Below are positions 53,862-59,869 of a stretch of DNA of 59,869 bases, piece after piece (the stretch's first letter is position 1; every line of letters begins with the position of its first letter). The translations under genes and the position numbers were made by a program. Under the pieces are notes generated by a model. That model made no database searches. It was not told where the DNA came from and saw nothing but the letters and a program-made list of their open reading frames with translations. The stretch is from Thermoactinomycetaceae bacterium (GTDB taxonomy: Bacteria; Bacillota; Bacilli; Thermoactinomycetales; Thermoactinomycetaceae): positions 1 through 59,869 of the forward strand of contig JANWIG010000045.1 in NCBI GenBank assembly GCA_025449975.1. The letters are read 5' to 3'.

Positions 53862-55100
53862 ATGTCAAAGGAATTAAAAGAGTCTGGTGAACTCTTATCA
53901 TATATAAAAGAGCAAATCGATAAACTCCCGATCTCAGATAGTAAAAAGGCGCAAATGCTCGAAAAACTGCTCTCCTTAAAACAAATGACGGTGGAAGCTC
54001 GGGCACCGCGAATTGCCTTAATCGGTCGACGTGGTTGTGGGAAGTCTTCCCTCATCAATGCGATGTTTGGTCGAGAAAAACAGTTGGTTAGTTCCGTGAA
54101 ATCAGGGACAGGCAAAGGAAAATGGCTTTGGTATCCGAGCGATGTAGAGAAAAAGATTCGTTTGCTCGATTCACGCGGTTTGGGAGAGAGCGAAAAGCCT
54201 ACAGAAGAATTTGTGGCTGAAACGCCATTGGAAGAGCTCATCCGAGCGGTAAATGAAGAACAACCTGATGTCTTTCTCTTTTTGATTAAGGCAAAAGAGG
54301 CAGACGCACGAATCAGCGAAGATCTGACCGAGTTAAACCAGCTGCGAACGATTGTAAAAGAGAAATACAATTACGATGTTCCGGTTATCTGTGCGATTAC
54401 ACAAGTAGACGAGCTGGACCCTCCCTATTATAAACAGTTGCCACTGGATGGACATGCGAAAAAAGCAGAAAATATTGACGCTGTTACCCGTCTGGTGACC
54501 AAGCGCTTTGCTGAAGCAGAGATTCCTCTGTTAACGGTCATTCCTGTCTGTTCATATATCGATTTTGATGAAAATGGAAACATTCTCTATGACATGCGTT
54601 GGAACATCGATCAACTCGCTTCCTATTTGGTCGATTCGTTACCCAATGAAGCCAAGTTAAAAGTAGCAAAAGCGATTCAGATCGTTTCGGTAAAAAAAAA
54701 GATGGCCTACTCGATCGTTGGTTTCGTCGCGGGAATCGCCGGTCTGATCGGAGCTGAGCCGATTCCGCTGGCTGATCTTCCCTTTTTGACGGCTTTGCAA
54801 GGATTGATGATCATCATGATCGGGTTTATTGCTGATAAGGAACTAAATAGCAAAACAGCAGCTGAATTTATCGCCGCTTTAGGCATAAATATTGGCATTG
54901 CGTTTGTGGCTCGAGAAGGAGTACGATCGATTGTTAAATTTATTCCCGGGCTTGGTAATGTCATTTCTGGAGTCGTCGCCGCTGGAGCCACCTACGGAAT
55001 CGGTGCGGCAGCCATCGCTTATTTTATTGAGGAAAAAAACATCGAACAAGCCAAAAAATCCTATCAAGTGGGGATGAAGAAGTATAAACAAGAAAAGTAG
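53862..55100 (+). CDS. Membrane-associated GTPase (Era-like, DUF697-type C-terminus)
   Basis: A 412-residue P-loop GTPase. Walker A is GRRGCGKSS (about residues 55-63), the switch II motif is LDSRGLGE and the G4-like motif is ITQVDEL. The last 150 residues hold hydrophobic helices (AYSIVGFVAGIAGLIGAEPIPLADLP, then IIMIGFIAD) as in DUF697-containing GTPases, so it probably attaches to the membrane. The ATG at 53862 has AGGTGG and 5-nt spacing; an in-frame GTG at 53853 falls in the site itself. The role is unknown; homologous GTPases are linked to stress or membrane remodelling. Confidence 0.88.
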   Translation: MSKELKESGELLSYIKEQIDKLPISDSKKAQMLEKLLSLKQMTVEARAPRIALIGRRGCGKSSLINAMFGREKQLVSSVKSGTGKGKWLWYPSDVEKKIRLLDSRGLGESEKPTEEFVAETPLEELIRAVNEEQPDVFLFLIKAKEADARISEDLTELNQLRTIVKEKYNYDVPVICAITQVDELDPPYYKQLPLDGHAKKAENIDAVTRLVTKRFAEAEIPLLTVIPVCSYIDFDENGNILYDMRWNIDQLASYLVDSLPNEAKLKVAKAIQIVSVKKKMAYSIVGFVAGIAGLIGAEPIPLADLPFLTALQGLMIIMIGFIADKELNSKTAAEFIAALGINIGIAFVAREGVRSIVKFIPGLGNVISGVVAAGATYGIGAAAIAYFIEEKNIEQAKKSYQVGMKKYKQEK

Positions 55101-55112
55101 GTAGAACACTAA

Positions 55113-55149
55113 AGAACAGTAGGAAGTCTATTTCACTTCCTACTGTTCT
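55113..55149 (+). terminator. Terminator of the GTPase gene
   Basis: AGAACAGTAGGAAGT / ACTTCCTACTGTTCT, perfect 15-bp stem followed by TTTTTT. Confidence 0.9.
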
Positions 55150-55502
55150 TTTTTATCTAAAATTAAAAATAAACGGATCATTTGACTAAGTAAATGATTT
55201 ACTTCATTTATCTTTTTCCTATTTTTTATTGTTGTTTAATGACATGATACAGCAGATCTCCTTTATTAGCCGAAAAAACCACGAAAATTCCTTTGCACAA
55301 TAATAAATTTTACAGTTATTTCATTTTTGTACAGTTTAAACTAGCTTATAACACACCATTCTTCCGAAAGTCATTTCGCTTGACAAAGGAAAATATGTTT
55401 ATACTCATTAAATATTAAATAATATTTTCATACTTTCTTTATAATATTGTTGCTTATCGGTTACACCTATGATATTCTTTTAGATAAGGAAGGAGTATAT
55501 AC
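55150..55502. other. Intergenic, AT-rich
   Basis: About 350 nt of very AT-rich DNA before the XRE gene. A TTGACA at about 55379-55384 may be a -35 box, but the -10 spacing is poor. No other structure seen. Confidence 0.4.
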
Positions 55503-55844
55503 ATGAGTCAGTATCATCTGGGAAACTATATAGCTAAACAACGAACTCATAAAAATTTATCAATCCGTAAATTAGCTCAGTTGGCAAATGTCAGTCATAC
55601 TGAAATCGCTCGAATTGAGAGTGGCGAAAGAAAACATCCTTCTCCATTGGTTTTAAAAAATATAGCTCATGTATTGGGGTGTAATTTCTTAGAAATGATG
55701 AGAATCGCCGGTTATCTTGAAGATGATCATCATACCGAAAGCATATCCTCAATATTTGCTGATCTTAGCACATTGACTAAAGAAGAAATTGAAGAAGTAA
55801 AGAAGTTTATTAAGCGCTTACGCCATAAGCACGATCAAAACTAA
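55503..55844 (+). CDS. XRE-family transcriptional regulator
   Basis: A 113-residue regulator with an N-terminal helix-turn-helix (SIRKLAQLANVSHTEIARIE at about 20-39) followed by RIAGYLEDD and a C-terminal charged helix. The layout resembles the SinR/YqaE type with a short dimerisation tail. RBS AAGGAAGGAG is well placed. It precedes the DUF1538 gene and may regulate it. Confidence 0.9.
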   Translation: MSQYHLGNYIAKQRTHKNLSIRKLAQLANVSHTEIARIESGERKHPSPLVLKNIAHVLGCNFLEMMRIAGYLEDDHHTESISSIFADLSTLTKEEIEEVKKFIKRLRHKHDQN

Positions 55845-55960
55845 TCCCCCTTTTTCTCTCCTTCCAATTTGACTGAGTGGGTTATCAAGCTCATTGAACA
55901 AAGGATCGGTCTTTTTTCACTCTCATGTTACAAATCTACTACAAAGGAAGTGAGTTATTT

Positions 55961-57439
55961 TTGAATGCTATTACCGAAAAGTTAAAAGAAGTTCTACTTG
56001 CTGTTCTACCAATTACGCTGATTGTATTGGTATTAAATTTTACAATCACTCCAATTGAAAACGACTTAATATTCAGATTTATCCTCGGGGCAATCTTGAT
56101 CATATTGGGTTTATCCATCTTTTTATTCGGTGTAGACATTGGAATTACTCCGATCGGTACGTTAATGGGAGGCTCACTCACCAAAAGTAATCGCATTTGG
56201 ATCCTTGTCGTTGCTGGTTTAGCTCTTGGCTTCTTTATCTCGATTGCTGAACCGGACTTGCATATTCTGGCTGGACAAGTCGACTTCGTTACATCGGGTT
56301 CCATTTCAAAAGTAAGTATTGTTGTCATTGTCTCGATTGGGATTGCGATCATGCTTGTACTTGGATTACTACGAATCGTCTATAACTACCCGTTAAATAA
56401 GCTCCTTACTATCGCCTATCTGATTATTTTCGGCTTAGCCTTCTTCACCTCTTCTGAATTTCTAGCAATCTCTTTTGACGCTTCAGGAGCGACCACGGGT
56501 GCCTTAACCGTCCCCTTTATTTTGGCACTTGCTGTAGGGGTTGCTTCATTGAAAAAGAACGGTAAAGCCTCTGAAGAAGATAGTTTCGGATTGGTTGCAG
56601 TCACCTCAACCGGTCCCATATTAACCGTCATTATTATGAGTATTTTATCCAAAACGGATGAAATATCTGGGAGTCTTGAATTTAATATTGCTAAATTTCC
56701 TTCGGTTATCGACCCGTTCATCCAGGTGCTTCCCACTATTTCCGGTGAGGTTATCTTGGCTCTTCTCCCCTTACTCCTTACTTTTCTCATCTTTAACTTT
56801 ATCTCTTTTAAACTCACAAGAAAGGCTTTTGTGAGGATCCTAAAAGGACTTTTATATACATTTATCGGGTTGGTTTTGTTCTTAGTCGGTGTCAATGCCG
56901 GTTTTATGGATGTAGGTGGAATGGTCGGACATGATCTCGCCGCATTAGATAATAGCTGGATCGTGGTACTTATTGGATTTATTCTTGGGCTTGTTGTAAT
57001 ATTAGCTGAACCAGCCGTATATGTATTAACCCATCAGATTGAGGATGTTACCAGCGGGTATATACGTAGAGGTGTCGTTTTAATTGCTCTGTCCATCGCT
57101 GTGGGGATGGCAGTAACGCTGTCGATGATCAGGATCATTGTCCCAGAAATACAGCTTTGGCATTTTCTACTTCCAGGCTATCTGATTGCGATCTTATTGA
57201 CCTATTTTGTTCCCAATTTATTTGTGGGAATTGCTTTTGATGCGGGCGGAGTCGCTTCGGGACCGATGACAGCCACTTTTATTCTCGCCTTTGCCCAAGG
57301 TGTAGCAGAGTCAGTAGAAGGAGCAAATGTATTAGTAGACGGTTTTGGAGTGATCGCCATGGTCGCTCTCATGCCCCTCATCACTCTGCAGATCTTAGGA
57401 CTCATCTTTAAGGTGAAATCTGTTAAAGGAGGTCTTTAA
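55961..57439 (+). CDS. DUF1538 family membrane protein
   Basis: A 492-residue membrane protein with about twelve hydrophobic helices in two similar halves: FLFGVDIGITPIG, SIAEPDLHILAGQ and FDASGATTGALT in the first, FLVGVNAGFMDVG, ILAEPAVYVLTHQ and FDAGGVASGPMT in the second. This matches the DUF1538 family, of unknown function but transporter-like. The start is TTG at 55961 with AAGGAAG about 10 nt before; an ATG at 55925 has no binding site. The stop is 3 nt before the PII-like gene. Confidence 0.9.
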   Translation: MNAITEKLKEVLLAVLPITLIVLVLNFTITPIENDLIFRFILGAILIILGLSIFLFGVDIGITPIGTLMGGSLTKSNRIWILVVAGLALGFFISIAEPDLHILAGQVDFVTSGSISKVSIVVIVSIGIAIMLVLGLLRIVYNYPLNKLLTIAYLIIFGLAFFTSSEFLAISFDASGATTGALTVPFILALAVGVASLKKNGKASEEDSFGLVAVTSTGPILTVIIMSILSKTDEISGSLEFNIAKFPSVIDPFIQVLPTISGEVILALLPLLLTFLIFNFISFKLTRKAFVRILKGLLYTFIGLVLFLVGVNAGFMDVGGMVGHDLAALDNSWIVVLIGFILGLVVILAEPAVYVLTHQIEDVTSGYIRRGVVLIALSIAVGMAVTLSMIRIIVPEIQLWHFLLPGYLIAILLTYFVPNLFVGIAFDAGGVASGPMTATFILAFAQGVAESVEGANVLVDGFGVIAMVALMPLITLQILGLIFKVKSVKGGL

Positions 57440-57442
57440 TCA

Positions 57443-58108
57443 ATGGACAATGATTCCGACAGAAAGCAATATGAATTGCTTTCTGTAATTGTCAATTTCG
57501 GATTGGGTAGCAAGGTCATCAAACTTGCTAAGAAAGAAGGAGTATCTGGGGGTACGATTTTCTTAGGGAAAGGAACAAGTAATAATTATATATTAAAGCT
57601 GCTTGATCTCGTCGATATTCGCAAAGAAATAGTGTTTATGATCTCGGAGAAACAAATCATCAAACAGGCACTAGAGAAAATCAATAAAAAGCTTTCTTTG
57701 AACAAACCAAATCATGGGATCGCTTTTACAATCTCTGTCACCAATATCTTGGGGGCCAGAAATTGCATCGCTCATAAAAACAATGAAAGTAGGGGTGACA
57801 AAAACGGCATGTATCAGGCTATTTTTGTGATCGTAGATCGAGGGAAAGGGGAATTGGTGCTCGACGCAGCCAATGCCGCTGGCTCCAAAGGGGCTACCAT
57901 CATTAATGCGAGAGGTTCAGGAATCCATGAGACCAGTACGTTATTTGCTATGCCCATCGAAGCAGAAAAAGAAATGGTCTTGATCCTATCCGAGAGAAAA
58001 TTAACCGATGCAATCACTTCTTCTGTCAGAGAAAAGCTCCAAATCGATGAGCCTGGCAATGGGATCATATTTATTTTAGATGTAAACGATACAATTGGCA
58101 TCCAATAA
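57443..58108 (+). CDS. Tandem PII-like regulatory protein
   Basis: A 221-residue protein of two PII-like (GlnB fold) units in tandem. Unit one ends with a NHGIAFTISVTNILG strand, unit two with GNGIIFILDVNDTIG. Each has the short loop after the second strand (GGTIFLGKGTS and GATIINARGSG). It lies 3 nt after the DUF1538 stop and is almost certainly translated with it. PII proteins control transporters by nucleotide-dependent binding, so it may gate the DUF1538 protein. Confidence 0.88.
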   Translation: MDNDSDRKQYELLSVIVNFGLGSKVIKLAKKEGVSGGTIFLGKGTSNNYILKLLDLVDIRKEIVFMISEKQIIKQALEKINKKLSLNKPNHGIAFTISVTNILGARNCIAHKNNESRGDKNGMYQAIFVIVDRGKGELVLDAANAAGSKGATIINARGSGIHETSTLFAMPIEAEKEMVLILSERKLTDAITSSVREKLQIDEPGNGIIFILDVNDTIGIQ

Positions 58109-58139
58109 TAATCTACGACATCACAGGATGAAAGTAATA

Positions 58140-58166
58140 ATAGTAGGAAGTGATAGCTTCCTACTA
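58140..58166 (+). terminator. Terminator after the PII-like gene
   Basis: TAGTAGGAAG / CTTCCTACTA stem followed by a T-run. Its core matches the terminator at 55113-55149. Confidence 0.85.
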
Positions 58167-58363
58167 TTTTTTGTATAGAAAAATATTTATCATTCACAAA
58201 TATCGTCAATGACATGATCCACTCTGGAACCTTTACTCCATGTCTATCCCACACTCTCACTATATCTCGTTTACTCTTTTCATAGACTTTGAGATGGCAA
58301 GTTCTCTTTGTTTTTTTCCAACAAGAACTGATAAAAAGACGTCTCTAAAGCACTCCTCTTTTA

Positions 58364-59410
58364 TCAATGTCCTGGATAACGACTTCTCCAGCTTAGATCC
58401 GGCTTATATCCTGTTAATAAATCCTCTGCAATCTGTGTGATCTCCTCTTTTAGCTCTACCTTTTCTAACCACTCATTCGGGATTGCGTCTATTCCGAGAT
58501 AAGCCCCAAGGATGTTTCCTGTGATCGCTCCGGTGCTATCGCTATCGCCATCGTGATTCACGGCAGCGATGATGGCCTCTTTAAAATCATGTTTAAACTT
58601 CAGAGCACAATAAATAGCAATCGCGAGGGCTTCTTCCGCGATCCAACCCTCCCCTAACTTTTGTATCGCTTCGACAGGTTCTAAGTCAGAGGAAGATAAT
58701 CGAACTGCTTCTTCCAAAGCCTGATAAACTTCCTCATGGTGATTATACTTGGTCAATTCCGCTAACACCTTTTGTACGGCGCTCTCCAGCTCATCTCCAC
58801 GGATGATGCAGGAGATGAGAAAGGAAAGAGCTCCAGCTGCCAAGTAGCCTGAGGGGTGCCCATGAGTGATGGCGGCAAAATCGACTCCCATATGAAATGC
58901 CTTTTCCGTAGGATAGGACAATCCAACCGGAGCCACTCTCATCACACCACCGCAGCCTTTGCTATGATTGATCGGTTGTTCGACTGTTCCTTGCTTCCCA
59001 CTTCCAAGCGCAGTTAAGCAAGTATTACCAGGTCCCCTTCGCTCATGAAGCTGCTTGATACCTAAAAGCCATCCATCATAGATAAAAGCCCATTCGTTCT
59101 GTCTGGAAGACCCCTGTGTGCTTAGCCATCTTTGGTAAGCATAATATACTACCGTCGGTACATGACAAATGCCTCTTTCACGCCATCTCGTTTCAGCGCG
59201 GAGAATTCCTTCAGCTGTAAACAGCGTCATTTGTGTATCATCCGTGATCTCCGCTTTTCCGGACGAAGCACAAACGAGATCCCTGATCCCACCATCTCCA
59301 TATCTTTTAGTGATCTCTCTATATTTTAGAAACTCCACAGGCCACCCCAAGGCATCGCCAATCGCTCCTCCCAATAAACATCCACGAAAAAATTCCAACT
59401 TTCTTTTCAT
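58364..59410 (-). CDS. ADP-ribosylglycohydrolase
   Basis: A 348-residue DraG-type enzyme that removes ADP-ribose from proteins or small molecules. Metal ligands appear in ITDDTQMTLF (Thr-Asp-Asp near residue 50) and NHDGDSDSTGAITGN near residue 290; GGAIGDALGWPVEF at the N-terminus is characteristic. The ATG at 59410 follows GAGGAG; a longer frame to 59488 lacks a binding site. Convergent with the PII-like gene. The substrate is unknown. Confidence 0.92.
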   Translation of the reverse strand: MKRKLEFFRGCLLGGAIGDALGWPVEFLKYREITKRYGDGGIRDLVCASSGKAEITDDTQMTLFTAEGILRAETRWRERGICHVPTVVYYAYQRWLSTQGSSRQNEWAFIYDGWLLGIKQLHERRGPGNTCLTALGSGKQGTVEQPINHSKGCGGVMRVAPVGLSYPTEKAFHMGVDFAAITHGHPSGYLAAGALSFLISCIIRGDELESAVQKVLAELTKYNHHEEVYQALEEAVRLSSSDLEPVEAIQKLGEGWIAEEALAIAIYCALKFKHDFKEAIIAAVNHDGDSDSTGAITGNILGAYLGIDAIPNEWLEKVELKEEITQIAEDLLTGYKPDLSWRSRYPGH

Positions 59411-59472
59411 CCCATCACTCCTCACTTTACCTAAGAGTATTCTCTCACACAGTGCTGAAAGAGTCGAAAAAG

Positions 59473-59502
59473 AAAAGCATCCCCTCAACAGAGGACGCTT
59501 TT
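59473..59502 (-). terminator. Terminator of the 87-residue gene
   Basis: AAAAGCATCC / GGACGCTTTT imperfect stem followed by a T-rich run in the minus direction, directly after the stop at 59503. Confidence 0.75.
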
Positions 59503-59766
59503 TTACTTGTCTATTTTATGTTCTTTATCAAACCAAACAATATGATAAACACGACCATTCCGAAAGCCCCATATACGAAATTTCTGACTAACGCGCAAGC
59601 TAATCATGGTCAAATCTTCTGATAAATGATCGGGCAATTTCGCTCTTATTGAACTTGGATCCCTATTTTCAAAATTGAATCCGTCTATTTTCATTAATTC
59701 TCCCCAAGTTACTTTCTCCACTTTTTTTAAAAAATTTAGAGGAGTCCACAAAAATGTACTAGGCAT
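59503..59766 (-). CDS. Unknown 87-residue protein
   Basis: A small, basic and hydrophobic protein ending RVYHIVWFDKEHKIDK. The pattern of the C-terminus (a beta strand, FGFRNG-like turn, then a strand with a His and Asp) is reminiscent of small toxin or RNA-binding proteins, but I do not recognise it. ATG at 59766 has GGGTGA and 5-nt spacing; a GTG three codons earlier is also possible. It starts 5 nt after the stop of the truncated gene at the edge. Confidence 0.65.
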   Translation of the reverse strand: MPSTFLWTPLNFLKKVEKVTWGELMKIDGFNFENRDPSSIRAKLPDHLSEDLTMISLRVSQKFRIWGFRNGRVYHIVWFDKEHKIDK

Positions 59767-59771
59767 AGACT

Positions 59772-59869
59772 TCACCCATTTTCAAAAGCCCCTTTATGCA
59801 TGACAGAAACTACTGTGATGGGAGCAAGCTTTTTAAATTTAATCTCACCTGTACCTGTTCCCATTAATC
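59772..59869 (-). CDS. 3' end of a gene, possibly GyrI/effector-binding-like (partial)
   Basis: The window cuts this gene. The last 30 or so codons read EIKFKKLAPITVVSVMHKG and then AFENG-stop, similar to the start of GyrI-like effector-binding domains (AraC/MerR regulators). The stop comes early for that domain, so it may be a fragment or another family. Confidence 0.4.
   Translation of the reverse strand, partial: LMGTGTGEIKFKKLAPITVVSVMHKGAFENG

Overview
The window looks like chromosomal DNA of a low-to-moderate GC, spore-forming Gram-positive bacterium of the Bacillales. Visible reasons are strong AAGGAGG-type ribosome binding sites, frequent TTG and GTG starts, the yerC-pcrB-pcrA-ligA block, a B12-uptake operon in the order known from Bacillus subtilis (yvrC-yvrB-yvrA-yvqK), a YkvI-like permease and many small membrane or lipoproteins. 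A Thermoactinomycetaceae-like host is my guess from the overall gene style; nothing in the sequence proves it. No rRNA, tRNA, CRISPR array or intact insertion sequence is visible.

Layout. 0-2.4 kb: zinc-finger-like protein, glycine cleavage H protein, thioredoxin-fold protein, 2-Cys peroxiredoxin. 2.5-6.3 kb: B12/corrinoid ABC transporter btuF-btuC-btuD, an adenosyltransferase and an ArsC/Spx-like protein. 6.5-11.5 kb: hydrolase, gamma-glutamyltranspeptidase, DUF2797 protein, YkvI-like permease. 11.6-23.3 kb: five consecutive class A penicillin-binding protein (PBP) paralogues on the minus strand. They comprise three apparently complete bifunctional enzymes, one whose transpeptidase has lost its catalytic lysine, and one with only the glycosyltransferase domain. 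23.5-29.2 kb: small membrane proteins, a short-chain dehydrogenase, a pseudouridine synthase, TatD, and a transglutaminase-like lipoprotein. 29.5-35 kb: ligA-pcrA-pcrB and yerC. 35.3-42 kb: two paralogous membrane proteins, cyclophilin, an amidase lacking its usual catalytic Glu, two decayed genes, a repeat-rich lipoprotein with an Amidase_6-like domain, and another decayed gene. 42.1-46.6 kb: two unrecognised proteins, a CrtI-type oxidoreductase, an acetyltransferase and a flavodoxin. 47-51 kb: a subtilase without a signal peptide followed on the same strand by four small proteins, three sharing an N-terminal motif. 51.8-59.9 kb: cysteine dioxygenase, Old Yellow Enzyme, a membrane-associated GTPase with a perfect upstream palindrome, an XRE regulator, DUF1538 protein with a tandem PII-like protein, an ADP-ribosylglycohydrolase, and a truncated gene at the edge.

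The most unusual signals are these. (1) A family of short terminal-inverted-repeat elements (43, 299 and 133 nt) sits in each case exactly between an AAGGAGG ribosome binding site and the ATG of an unrelated gene, 4 nt after the AAGGAGG and 7 nt before the ATG. (2) The five-gene PBP array contains a pseudo-transpeptidase and a shared cytoplasmic N-terminal motif. (3) The subtilase cluster has an unknown role.
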